DNA of 26,147 nt from Anseongella sp036570465 (GCA_036570465.1 DATCYD010000304.1:1-26147); one strand, 5' to 3'; shown: positions 1-8,038, counted from the first letter of the stretch. Notes: generated by a model not told the origin, from the sequence alone. A program made the numbers and translations.

Positions 1-42
1 CCTTGCTGAAAATCTTCTCAATTAAATCTATCTTCGTGTATC

Positions 43-1722
43 TTGGAAAAGATCAAAATTCACGACCTTTATAAAAGTAACAACCTGCTCTCGGCAGCCT
101 TTGTGCTACTGCTGACGTTGACCCTGTTTATTGCACTTTTCCTGGGATATAAATTCATGCTGGAGTTGGTGCAGAGCAGATTCTACGCCAACAAATCGGA
201 AGTGTTGGACCGTACCATTCAACCTTATAATGAATTGGTTTACGATAAAATGCAGGAGATTTCTTATTATCAGGGATTCCTGGATTCAACTTCGGCTACT
301 GAATTTGTGAACAGCAACTTTTCACAGTATTCATTCGTGGAAAGTATTTATTTTTTCGACCTCGGGGTAGGCAGCTTTCCCATTGAAGACGGGCTTACGG
401 TCGAAAGTTTTTCAGCCGAGGCAAAAGACGTTTATGAATTCAGACGGCAAGGTCAGAAACGATTCCGGATGAAGAAGATCCCCAAGGATACCGAACTGTT
501 TACCAAACTGAATAACAGCATGGTAAATTCCATGCTGAAACTTACCAGTTACCTGCAGATCGCAGATACCTCGGCGGCGCTCACTCCTGAAGAACAATTC
601 AACATTTTTTATTCGGTCACTGACAACAGCGTAAGTTATCTGAATATGCTTCGCAGGGATGATATTGCTGTTTACAAACAATTGATGTTTAATGACAGTC
701 TGCCAGACGTCCGGTATGATCAGGATCTGATGCTATTTAACCTGAACCCATATTCCCTGGCCATCCGAAATGGTGATCCGGCCCTTTACGAGCATGTGTT
801 CATCAAGCCGGTGGTATTCGATTCACTGGAAAACGATAAAGAGCACATGGTTACCGATATCGCGCTTTCAGGTGCGTTTGCTGATTATAAACTTTATTTC
901 ACTTCGTCCAGGGAGCATGTGACCGCTCAGGTGATCAACGTATTCAGACCCATTGCCGTGATGGTGAGTATTGTCTATGGCCTCCTGATCCTGATGTCTT
1001 ACCTTTTGTTCCGGAACCTGAAGATCAATCGCCGGATGTTCAAGCTGCAATATGATTTTATTAATAACCTGACCCATGAGTTCAAGACTCCGGTAAGTGT
1101 TATCAAGATCGCCGGGAACAACATTCGCGGAACGAAGGATCTCAGCGAAGGGGAACTGCAGCATTATGGTAAGATCCTGGACGAAGAATCCGATAAACTG
1201 AATGACCTGATGACCAAATTGCTTTCCTTCACCCAGATAGAAAGCAAATCAATCAAGGTTCGGAAAGATACGATCAACATGGAAGTATTCTGTCAGAATC
1301 TCGTGGATGAGTATCAGATCCGTTATCCCAGCTTCCATATCGATTACCACATAACCGGCCTTGAACATATTGAAGGAGACAAGGTGCTTTTGGGGAGTGT
1401 TTTTGCCAACCTGATCGAGAACGCGTATAAATATTCCCCACCTGATCGTCGCTACCTGTTCATCGATGTCCGGCGGTTGCGTAAAAATCTGGTGGTGCGT
1501 TTTATTGATCAGGGGATTGGCATTGATAAGAAGGAGCAGGAAAATATCTTCAAACGTTTTTATAAAGTGGAGAACGACTTTAACCGGCATGGCAGCGTTG
1601 GCATAGGACTTGCTTTTTGTAAAGAAGTAATTAATTACATGGAAGGAAGTATCAGTGTGAAAAGTGAACCTGGTAAAGGTTCCGAGTTTATAATCCTTTT
1701 ACCATTGAGTGCAAAAGCTTAA
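43..1722 (+). CDS. Membrane sensor histidine kinase (HisKA/HATPase type)
   Basis: This is the sensor kinase of a two-component system, 559 aa. It would autophosphorylate a histidine in response to a periplasmic or membrane signal and pass the phosphate to the regulator encoded next. Seen: a transmembrane helix at about residues 18-40, a periplasmic segment of some 260 residues that I cannot assign to a sensor family, and a second helix at about 304-323. The H-box follows (NNLTHEFKTP, phospho-His 345), then the N-box (NLIENAYKYS, Asn 460), the G1 box DQGIGI (489-494), an F-box (FKRFYKVEND, about 503-512) and the G2 box GSVGIGL (517-523). No HAMP motif is obvious. The start is a TTG; it is the first start codon after an in-frame TGA at 7-9 and keeps the first helix whole. 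Only 9 bases separate it from the regulator gene. The ligand is unknown. Confidence 0.93.
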   Translation: MEKIKIHDLYKSNNLLSAAFVLLLTLTLFIALFLGYKFMLELVQSRFYANKSEVLDRTIQPYNELVYDKMQEISYYQGFLDSTSATEFVNSNFSQYSFVESIYFFDLGVGSFPIEDGLTVESFSAEAKDVYEFRRQGQKRFRMKKIPKDTELFTKLNNSMVNSMLKLTSYLQIADTSAALTPEEQFNIFYSVTDNSVSYLNMLRRDDIAVYKQLMFNDSLPDVRYDQDLMLFNLNPYSLAIRNGDPALYEHVFIKPVVFDSLENDKEHMVTDIALSGAFADYKLYFTSSREHVTAQVINVFRPIAVMVSIVYGLLILMSYLLFRNLKINRRMFKLQYDFINNLTHEFKTPVSVIKIAGNNIRGTKDLSEGELQHYGKILDEESDKLNDLMTKLLSFTQIESKSIKVRKDTINMEVFCQNLVDEYQIRYPSFHIDYHITGLEHIEGDKVLLGSVFANLIENAYKYSPPDRRYLFIDVRRLRKNLVVRFIDQGIGIDKKEQENIFKRFYKVENDFNRHGSVGIGLAFCKEVINYMEGSISVKSEPGKGSEFIILLPLSAKA

Positions 1723-1731
1723 ATTTAGCTT

Positions 1732-2436
1732 ATGGAAAGAAATCAGATTAAAGTTGCTATCGTTGAAGATGATGAAAATTTAAGGTTTCTGGTTGCCAAC
1801 CGTCTGCAACGGGAAGGCTATATCGTGCTGGAGGCCGATAATGGCAACGATGCAGAAGAATTAATCCTGAAAGAACAGCCCCATTTAGTATTGCTGGACT
1901 GGATGCTTCCGGGCAAACAGGGATCAGAAGTTTGTAAATCAGTGCGTGATCAGGGATTTGACAATCTGATCATCATGATGACTGCCAAGGCCCAGGATGT
2001 GGATAAGATCGATGCCTATAATTTCGGCGTGTCTGATTATGTGACGAAACCCTTTAATATGGATGTACTGGTGGCTCTGCTGGACAACAAGGTGAAGTAT
2101 ATCGTGAATAATGAAAAATCGGAAACGTACAAGTTCGCGGGGATGGAACATCAGCCCAATGTACACTGCCTGATAAAGGATGGCCGGAAGATTGAACTGA
2201 CCATACTGGAGAACCGGATCCTGCTGCACTTCCTGAAGAATATTGATAGTGTGATCAACCGGGATGACCTGATGATGATGGTATGGGGCTATAACTCCGA
2301 TGTCAATACACGTACCCTGGACATGCACATTGTCCGTTTGCGGAAAAAGGTGGAAGATAACCCCGAAGATCCGCAACTATTGGTGACCATCCGTGGAGTA
2401 GGGTATCGTTTTAACTCGAAACCTCAGGAGCAATGA
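1732..2436 (+). CDS. OmpR/PhoB-family response regulator
   Basis: This is the cytoplasmic DNA-binding output partner of the kinase upstream, 234 aa. The receiver domain spans about residues 6-118 and shows the acidic pocket (VEDDE, 11-15), phospho-acceptor Asp 56 in LLDWMLP, the conserved switch Thr 84 and Lys 106 in the TKPF motif. The C-terminal winged helix (about 135-230) has the family signatures LTxLENRIL, a recognition-helix region RTLDMHIVRLRKKVED, and the wing end TIRGVGYRF. The ATG lies 9 bases after the kinase stop, so the two are almost certainly cotranscribed. The last 26 bases overlap the 3' end of the convergent UbiA-like gene on the other strand. Target genes cannot be told from the window. 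Confidence 0.95.
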   Translation: MERNQIKVAIVEDDENLRFLVANRLQREGYIVLEADNGNDAEELILKEQPHLVLLDWMLPGKQGSEVCKSVRDQGFDNLIIMMTAKAQDVDKIDAYNFGVSDYVTKPFNMDVLVALLDNKVKYIVNNEKSETYKFAGMEHQPNVHCLIKDGRKIELTILENRILLHFLKNIDSVINRDDLMMMVWGYNSDVNTRTLDMHIVRLRKKVEDNPEDPQLLVTIRGVGYRFNSKPQEQ

Positions 2437-3289
2437 GCCTTGAGACGATGACGATAAGTGGCTGAAACAAGAGAATCCCGTCAAAAATAAAGAGGTAGAA
2501 AAAGTCTTTTCGCTGTTTCAAACTGTACAGAATAAGGACAGCGGCCAACAGGGCTGTGATCAGTAACCCATAAAAGGAAGCGGGTTGTCCGGGTAGGTGA
2601 AAGCCCCATAGCAAGACTACATAGGCAACCAGAAAGAACAAAGCCAGCAGACAGGCTCCCCTGGCACCCAGCCGGGTAGCAAGAGTCACTAATCCCCAGG
2701 AGCGGTCGGTACCTATATCCTTGATATCAAATGGGAGGGTAATGGCTGCCACAAATAAAAAGCGTTTTAACCAGAGCATCAATAATTTCGAAGTTTCCAG
2801 ACTGGCTCCGGATTCATAATAGGGGATCAGGACACAGGCTGAGGCCCAAACACCGGCAATCAGAAATAATTTCAAGCCGGGTACCTGTCTTAATCCACCC
2901 GATTTGAAGAGGGGAAACGAATAAAAAATGGCCAGGATCCCGGTGACAAGCAGCGCCACCCAGGTATCTTTCTGCAGGAACAATCCGGCAACCAGCACAC
3001 AACCTACCGCAATAAAGCTGAGTATCCTGATCATCCGGCGATGGCGGATTAACCAGTCGATCCGGTAATAAACCGAGGTGCCCCCTTTCGGGATTTTATC
3101 CAGTACAGCCTGAGCATTGTAAACGAAAGCGGTTGCAAAATAAAGCAAGGCAAGCACTTCCAGGTTGGGAGGTTTGTCAAGCAGCATATAGGTGAGCCAG
3201 CCTTGTGCAACAGCACAAAGGGCTATAAAGGTATTGCTGAATACCAGGAAATCAAACCATCTGACGCGAAGCGTGCTAAATTTGGGCAT
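2411..3289 (-). CDS. UbiA-like prenyltransferase family membrane protein, motif 1 degenerate
   Basis: A polytopic membrane protein of about 292 aa with roughly eight hydrophobic segments, resembling UbiA-type prenyltransferases, which attach isoprenoid chains to aromatic or other acceptors. Seen: a UbiA-like stretch YSFPLF...RQVPGLK (about 123-140) and an intact second aspartate motif, DIKDIGTD (188-195). The first aspartate motif (normally NDxxDxxxD) is reduced to Asn 58 and Asp 64 within VYNAQAVLD, so catalysis is doubtful. I chose ATG at 3289, four bases after the metallophosphoesterase stop; an in-frame TTG at 3313 would overlap that gene by 20 bases. It is the last gene of the minus-strand run. 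Substrate unknown; a non-catalytic membrane role is possible. Confidence 0.72.
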   Translation of the reverse strand: MPKFSTLRVRWFDFLVFSNTFIALCAVAQGWLTYMLLDKPPNLEVLALLYFATAFVYNAQAVLDKIPKGGTSVYYRIDWLIRHRRMIRILSFIAVGCVLVAGLFLQKDTWVALLVTGILAIFYSFPLFKSGGLRQVPGLKLFLIAGVWASACVLIPYYESGASLETSKLLMLWLKRFLFVAAITLPFDIKDIGTDRSWGLVTLATRLGARGACLLALFFLVAYVVLLWGFHLPGQPASFYGLLITALLAAVLILYSLKQRKDFFYLFIFDGILLFQPLIVIVSRLIAPEVSS

Positions 3290-3293
3290 GCGG

Positions 3294-4565
3294 TCAAGCT
3301 CTTTCCAGCTCAAATATAGTAATCTCGGGCCGCATGCCTACACGGCCGGGATAACCCAGAAAACCATAGCCGACATTTACATACAATTGCTGCTTGCCTT
3401 CATGATACATGCCGGCCCATTCCGGGTAAACGTACTGGGCGGGACTCCACTGGAATTGTTTCAGGCGTACCCCGAACTGCATGCCATGCGTATGACCGGA
3501 AAACATGGCGTCTATGTCGCTGAATTCGGGAATCACCTGGCCACGCCAATGGCTGGGATCATGGGATAGAAGTAGCTTTACTGCTGCTTCACCGGTACCT
3601 TCACTGGCTTTTTCCAACTTTCCATATTTGGGAAAGCGGGCAATTGCTCCCCAGTTCTCCACGCCTACAATGGCCAGCTTTTCACCGCCCTGTTCCAGAA
3701 AGCGATGCTCGTTCATTAGCAGGTCCCAACCCATATTGGCATGTACCCGCTTGAGGTCCTCGAAGTTCTGTTTTTTTGCCTGAGGGCTTTTCCAATCCCG
3801 GTAATCGCCATAGTCGTGATTTCCGGTGACGGAGTAAACACCGAGTGGGGCTTTCAGTTTTTCAAATACGGTAGCCCAGTTCTGCATTTCCGCGGTTTCG
3901 TCATTGACCAGGTCGCCGGTAAAAAAAATAACGTCTGGTTTTTCCCGGAGAAGCAATTCAATACCTGCTGTTACCGCATTGCGGTGCTTATGTGCCAGGC
4001 TACCGGCATGAATGTCCGAAAGCTGACCGATCCGGAGGCCATGGAAGGCTTTGGGGAGGTTGGGAAGTCTTAGTGCAACATGGCGCACCCGGTAATCGTA
4101 AACACTGTTACTGACGATTCCATATCCCAGTGTGGTCAGTGGAACAGCGCCGATAACGAGTCCGGCTTTTGAAAGGAATTCAGAACGAGAGATTTTCTTT
4201 TCGGCCTTTTCCAGTTCTTCCTCCGCCGGAGGATGGAATTTTTTTCGTACCCAGCGGATCAGCAGAACCAAGCCGCGGCGCAGATCATCAATCAAGAGGG
4301 CAGGTAAAGCGAAGAACTTGAATAAGACAAGAAGAATAGCTGTGAGCATCAGTGCTTTGCGCACGGAATTGTCCAGCTCTACAAACACCACCAGGAACAT
4401 GGAGACAATGACCACGGCCGAGAAGAACCAAAAGACGGCGGCAATGATCTTTCGTGTTCGTTCCGATCGTTTTCTGAACGAGGCTTTCACCGCCTGGAAA
4501 AGATACAGGTCGGTGGCCAGCATGGCCAGTGATATGATAATCAGGCGCAAATAAGAATCCGACAT
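3294..4565 (-). CDS. Membrane-anchored calcineurin-like metallophosphoesterase (YkuE-like)
   Basis: A two-metal phosphoesterase, 423 aa, with an N-terminal membrane part of about three or four helices (roughly 8-25, 42-62, 70-90 and 95-107) and a C-terminal catalytic domain beginning near residue 175. The metal-site motifs are complete: QLSDIHAGS (Asp 184, His 186), FTGDLVND (Asp 218), VTGNHDYG (Asn 249, His 250), SHDPSHW (His 335) and FSGHTHGMQ (His 358, His 360). This is typical of the YkuE-type family. Between the parts lies SRSEFLSKAGLVIGAVPL (126-143), like a Tat signal that has lost one arginine. The gene starts 12 bases after the AAA+ gene ends, so it is probably cotranscribed with it. 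The catalytic domain is inferred to face the periplasm. Substrate unknown; family members act on phosphodiesters or phospholipid-type substrates. Confidence 0.9.
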   Translation of the reverse strand: MSDSYLRLIIISLAMLATDLYLFQAVKASFRKRSERTRKIIAAVFWFFSAVVIVSMFLVVFVELDNSVRKALMLTAILLVLFKFFALPALLIDDLRRGLVLLIRWVRKKFHPPAEEELEKAEKKISRSEFLSKAGLVIGAVPLTTLGYGIVSNSVYDYRVRHVALRLPNLPKAFHGLRIGQLSDIHAGSLAHKHRNAVTAGIELLLREKPDVIFFTGDLVNDETAEMQNWATVFEKLKAPLGVYSVTGNHDYGDYRDWKSPQAKKQNFEDLKRVHANMGWDLLMNEHRFLEQGGEKLAIVGVENWGAIARFPKYGKLEKASEGTGEAAVKLLLSHDPSHWRGQVIPEFSDIDAMFSGHTHGMQFGVRLKQFQWSPAQYVYPEWAGMYHEGKQQLYVNVGYGFLGYPGRVGMRPEITIFELERA

Positions 4566-4577
4566 CCTTCAGTGGAT

Positions 4578-6080
4578 TTATTGAAAGCTACCTTCATCAA
4601 AATTATCTTCATCGTCGGTGGCGGGATTGAACAGGCTGTTGAACATGTCTTTGAATTCGTATCCATTCTCCAGGTAATGCTTGCTCAGAAGTGAATGCTC
4701 CGCCAGCGCGTGCAAGGCAAGCTCCATTAGCAGAAGCCGGGTTTTGGAATCAGCGTTGGATTGCGACTGACTCACCAGTTCCTTCAGGCCTGGTACCGAC
4801 TGTAGTTCCCGGGCGTACTCTTTGTCGCTCAGATCCTGGGAAAGCGATAGTGAATGCCCCTGGCTGAACCAGTCAATGATTCCGCTGTATGGATTCTGGC
4901 GTTTGTTCTTTCTGGATTTTTCCGGGTCCGGGAGCCATTCGGGAAGCAAGCTCTTGATGGCTTTCCCAATTAGAATATGCGCTACCTTGGCAGGACCTTC
5001 CTGTTCCCCTTCATATACCAGTTCAATCTTCCCGGTGATGGCCAGTAATACGCCCGCCAGGTCGGCAATCCGTGCCATGGTCTTCTTTTCGCTGTTCAGC
5101 AGCAAACGACGTTCTGCGGCACTGACCAGGTTTTCGTAAGCGCTTATTGTCAGACGTGCGGATACTCCGCTTTTCTTATCGATGTATTCACTCTCCCTGG
5201 CTTCAAAGGCGATCTGTTCCACCATGTCTTTTAGCAAGTTGTGCACTTCTACCCGTTTCAGTTGTTCTTCAGCGATGACTGCTTCTTGTCCGGTAATTTG
5301 CCGGGATATATCAATACTACGTGGATAATGGGTAAGTATCTGGCTTTCGATCCGGTCTTTCAGAGGGGTTACAATTGACCCGCGATTGGTATAATCTTCC
5401 GGGTTGGCTGTAAATACAAACTGCACTTCAAGCGGGAGTCGCAACTTGAAGCCGCGGATCTGTATATCCGATTCCTGCAGGATGTTGAATAGCGCCACCT
5501 GAATACGGGCCTGAAGATCGGGCAGTTCATTGATCACAAAAATGCCTCGGTGTGAACGGGGGATGAGGCCGAAGTGAATAACCCGTTCATCTGAATAGGG
5601 AAGCTTGAGCGTGGCGGCTTTGATGGGGTCCACATCTCCGATCAGATCGGCTACAGTAACGTCCGGAGTAGCCAGTTTTTCCGTGTAGCGTTCGCTTCTG
5701 TGCAGCCAGGAAATGGGCGTTTTGTCGCCCATTTCGGCAAGGCGTGCCCTGGCAAACCAGCTGATCGGATGAAATGGGTCGTCGCAAATCTCGGACCCTT
5801 CCACGTAAGGGATGTATTCGTCCAAAAGTCCCGTCATCATCCGGGCAATCCGGGTTTTTGCTTGCCCCCTCAATCCAAGCAACAGAATGTTGTGTCTGGA
5901 AAGAATGGCTGTTTCCAGGTCGGGGATGACCGTGTCTTCAAAGCCGATGATGCCTTCAAAGGCGGTTTGTCGTTTTCGGAGTTTCGCTTCCAGGTTGGCG
6001 CGTAGCTCGTCCTTGATGCCACGTGTCCGGTACCCGGCTTTTTTTAATGCCCCAAAAGTCTTTATCGTTAATAAATCCAT
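4578..6080 (-). CDS. MoxR/magnesium-chelatase-I-like AAA+ ATPase
   Basis: A cytoplasmic AAA+ ATPase of 500 aa from the class that pairs with von Willebrand A proteins. Such pairs are thought to act as chaperones or in metal insertion and maturation; the client here is unknown. Seen: a P-loop variant GLRGQAKT (69-76) with Ala in place of the second Gly, a Walker B variant FVINELPDLQ (181-190) with Asn where Asp is usual, and a sensor/arginine-finger stretch TANPEDYTNRGS...LKDR (224-243). I believe these variants are typical of this Bacteroidota subfamily. ATG at 6080 is chosen because it falls 19 bases after the upstream VWA gene; a GTG at 6152 would overlap that gene by 53 bases. It is annotated in many genomes as magnesium chelatase, but no chlorophyll or cobalamin genes are nearby. 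Confidence 0.88.
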   Translation of the reverse strand: MDLLTIKTFGALKKAGYRTRGIKDELRANLEAKLRKRQTAFEGIIGFEDTVIPDLETAILSRHNILLLGLRGQAKTRIARMMTGLLDEYIPYVEGSEICDDPFHPISWFARARLAEMGDKTPISWLHRSERYTEKLATPDVTVADLIGDVDPIKAATLKLPYSDERVIHFGLIPRSHRGIFVINELPDLQARIQVALFNILQESDIQIRGFKLRLPLEVQFVFTANPEDYTNRGSIVTPLKDRIESQILTHYPRSIDISRQITGQEAVIAEEQLKRVEVHNLLKDMVEQIAFEARESEYIDKKSGVSARLTISAYENLVSAAERRLLLNSEKKTMARIADLAGVLLAITGKIELVYEGEQEGPAKVAHILIGKAIKSLLPEWLPDPEKSRKNKRQNPYSGIIDWFSQGHSLSLSQDLSDKEYARELQSVPGLKELVSQSQSNADSKTRLLLMELALHALAEHSLLSKHYLENGYEFKDMFNSLFNPATDDEDNFDEGSFQ

Positions 6081-6099
6081 GTTGAATAGCGCGCTTGCT

Positions 6100-7197
6100 T
6101 TACCGGACTGTTCGCCGGCGGTTCCGTATGTAATCTTCAAAAATATATTCACCCAGGCCGTTCAGTGTGCTGTAAAATGCCTTACCGCCGTTGGTCTGTG
6201 TGAATTCCCGCACGAATTGCTGAAGGTAGGGGTCACGCGCGATCATAAATGTGGTAATTGGGACACGGAGCTTTTTGCACTCGGCCGCCATGTTCAGTGT
6301 CTTGGTAATGACCTTGCGGTCCAGCCCGAAACTATTTTTATAATAACGGTTCCCTTCCTTAAGGCAGGTGGGCTTACCATCAGTGATCATAAATATCTGC
6401 TTGTTGTTCGTTTTTCTTCTTCTGAGCAAATCCAAAGCAAGTTGCAGGCCGGCGTAGGTATTCGTATGATAAGGCCCTACTTGTAAGTAAGGCAGGTCCC
6501 TGATCTGAATGGGCCAGGCATCGTTGCCAAATACTACAATGTCAAGTGTATCCTTTGGGTAGCGCGTCGAGATTAGTTCTGAAAGGGCCATGGCCACTTT
6601 TTTAGCCGGTGTGATCCGGTCTTCACCGTAGAGGATCATGGAATGTGAGATGTCGATCATCAATACGGTGGAAGTAATGGTCTTGTAATCCATTTCTTCC
6701 ACTTCCAGATCCTGTTCGGTCAACCGGAAATCCCCAATACCGTGGTTGATCTGGGCATTGTGCAGGGAGGTGGTCATGTCTATCTGTTCCGGGCTGTCGC
6801 CAAAGCGGTATTCCCGTCGTTCAGCATTTCGTTCATCACCTTGTCCGGAGAATTTGGTGGTATGCTGTCCTCTTCCGGATTTCCGGAGTTTCCCAAATAT
6901 TTCCTCAAGCGCGGAGCGGCGAATCACCTGTTCGGTCCGGGGCGTAATGCGAATCTCTCCTGTTTTATTATCTTCCGTCAGATAGCCACGTTCCTTTAAG
7001 TCGTCGATGAAATTACCCATTCCATAATCATCGGCAGTTATGCGGTGCTGCTTATCGAGTTCATTCATCCAGGAAAGGGCTTCAGCAGCATCACCTGACG
7101 TGTAATTCAGCAGTTCCGTAAAGAGCTTCAGCAGGTCATCGAAGTTTCCCCGCGGCAGGTCTTGTGGCACGTATTTCGAAAAAGCGTATCCCCTCAT
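6100..7197 (-). CDS. von Willebrand factor A domain protein, partner of the AAA+ ATPase
   Basis: A soluble 365-aa protein with a C-terminal VWA domain (about 172-350) and a helical, charged N-terminal half. The metal-ion-dependent adhesion site is complete: DISHS (Asp 182, Ser 184, Ser 186), Thr 247 in the HTNTYAG segment and Asp 273 in MITDGKP. No signal peptide is seen. VWA proteins beside MoxR-type ATPases usually recruit or regulate the ATPase, as ViaA does with RavA. Here the VWA gene comes first and the ATPase gene starts 19 bases downstream. The upstream secreted-protein gene ends 39 bases before this start, so a common transcript is likely. It could equally be called CoxE-like; the biological client is not evident. 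Confidence 0.88.
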   Translation of the reverse strand: MRGYAFSKYVPQDLPRGNFDDLLKLFTELLNYTSGDAAEALSWMNELDKQHRITADDYGMGNFIDDLKERGYLTEDNKTGEIRITPRTEQVIRRSALEEIFGKLRKSGRGQHTTKFSGQGDERNAERREYRFGDSPEQIDMTTSLHNAQINHGIGDFRLTEQDLEVEEMDYKTITSTVLMIDISHSMILYGEDRITPAKKVAMALSELISTRYPKDTLDIVVFGNDAWPIQIRDLPYLQVGPYHTNTYAGLQLALDLLRRRKTNNKQIFMITDGKPTCLKEGNRYYKNSFGLDRKVITKTLNMAAECKKLRVPITTFMIARDPYLQQFVREFTQTNGGKAFYSTLNGLGEYIFEDYIRNRRRTVR

Positions 7198-7236
7198 CTT
7201 TACAGAAAACGTGAAAAGCGGGTAAAAGTTTATAGC

Positions 7237-7971
7237 CTATTGCAAGAACCTGCTCCAGACCTCATAGATCGGGTCCCCCTTAGAGCTTTTTCCCTGATGG
7301 TGCCAGTCGTCTCCCTGCAGATCGCCTTCGAAACTGAGGCTCATTCCCACGCGGCTGTTGTCGCGGGAGAAAAATTCGATATTCTCTGTGTATTTGCCGT
7401 TTTTGAAAGTATATGTGCCTCCGCCGGTGCCCGAGAACTCGCCGGTTTCCACATTAATGGCCGCCCATTGAAAACGGGTTCCGGTGAGGATCTTCAGGGT
7501 CCGGCGTGCCCGTAGCGGTATTTCATTCATCTTACCATCGTTTTTCCGACGGGTAATTCGCCAGACGCCTGCCAGGTTATCACTTGCATTGTCCACGCGC
7601 GTCCATTTTTCCGAGCGGCCGTCGTCGTAGGTAACCGTCAATTGGTCGCCGTTGAGCTTGATAGGAAGGGAAAAGTGTTCGCCTACTTGCTGCGGTGCCT
7701 CGGAGTTGAATTCGAGGGTCCCCGATATCATGCTACCCTCATAGGAAAAAGTGCCTCCCATCGTGCTGATAAATTCCGGCGCTTGTTGGCGGAAAACCGT
7801 TACCGTAAAATAGCCGTCTATCAATAAGGCAACCTTTCTCGGATTCCCCGCGATTTCCCAGGCTCCCTCAATGTCGCCGGGAGCGGAAAATTTCGTCTGC
7901 GGGGCGAAGGAAATCAGGCCGGCTGCCATCAACAGACAGCAGCAGCCCAGGATCATTTTTTTTCTTCTCAT
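7237..7971 (-). CDS. Secreted protein with two lipocalin-like repeats (DUF4488-type)
   Basis: A 244-aa exported protein of unknown function. The N-terminus has a signal peptide: basic MRRKK, a hydrophobic core to about residue 22, and likely cleavage near SFAPQT. The Cys-rich core lacks a clear lipobox. The mature protein reads as two related beta-rich units. Unit 1 (34-126) runs from IEGAWEI to EKWTRVD; unit 2 (132-243) runs from NLAGVWRI to YEVWSRF. Both share the GxW start, a GGT(F/Y)xF(xx)G strand near the middle and the terminal W-x-R. This resembles the DUF4488 'membrane or secreted' proteins of Bacteroidota (recalled, not searched). It is the first gene of the minus-strand run ending with the UbiA-like gene. 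The substrate or partner is not predictable. Confidence 0.75.
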   Translation of the reverse strand: MRRKKMILGCCCLLMAAGLISFAPQTKFSAPGDIEGAWEIAGNPRKVALLIDGYFTVTVFRQQAPEFISTMGGTFSYEGSMISGTLEFNSEAPQQVGEHFSLPIKLNGDQLTVTYDDGRSEKWTRVDNASDNLAGVWRITRRKNDGKMNEIPLRARRTLKILTGTRFQWAAINVETGEFSGTGGGTYTFKNGKYTENIEFFSRDNSRVGMSLSFEGDLQGDDWHHQGKSSKGDPIYEVWSRFLQ

Positions 7972-7986
7972 AGTCTGGAGTTTTTA

Positions 7987-8004
7987 CGCAACTTTTTCGT
8001 TGCG
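7987..8004. repeat. Inverted repeat/hairpin before the secreted-protein gene
   Basis: Perfect 6-base arms CGCAAC (7987-7992) and GTTGCG (7999-8004) flank a six-base loop. It ends 15 bases upstream of the start codon of the minus-strand gene, near the transcription start predicted from the adjacent promoter-like elements. It could be an operator or an RNA hairpin at the 5' end of the message. Arms this short can occur by chance. Confidence 0.4.
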
Positions 8005-8006
8005 AC

Positions 8007-8036
8007 TAAAATTACTAAATTCCTGACTTCCGCAAA
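8007..8036 (-). promoter_or_regulatory. Candidate Bacteroidota-type promoter for the 7971-2411 gene run
   Basis: Read on the minus strand, TTTG (8036-8033) is followed after 18 bases by TAATTTTA (8014-8007). The known Bacteroidota primary-sigma consensus is TTTG, 19-21 bases, then TAnnTTTG. The second element matches at 7 of 8 positions and the spacing is one short. It lies 36-65 bases upstream of the secreted-protein start codon, a sensible distance. No transcript evidence is available. Confidence 0.35.
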
Positions 8037-8038
8037 AA

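Noticed and set aside
5812..6486. Plus-strand open frame of 224 codons across the AAA+ and VWA genes
   Set aside because: It is antisense to both genes across their junction, with no protein-like motif; both minus-strand genes show full catalytic or metal-site signatures.
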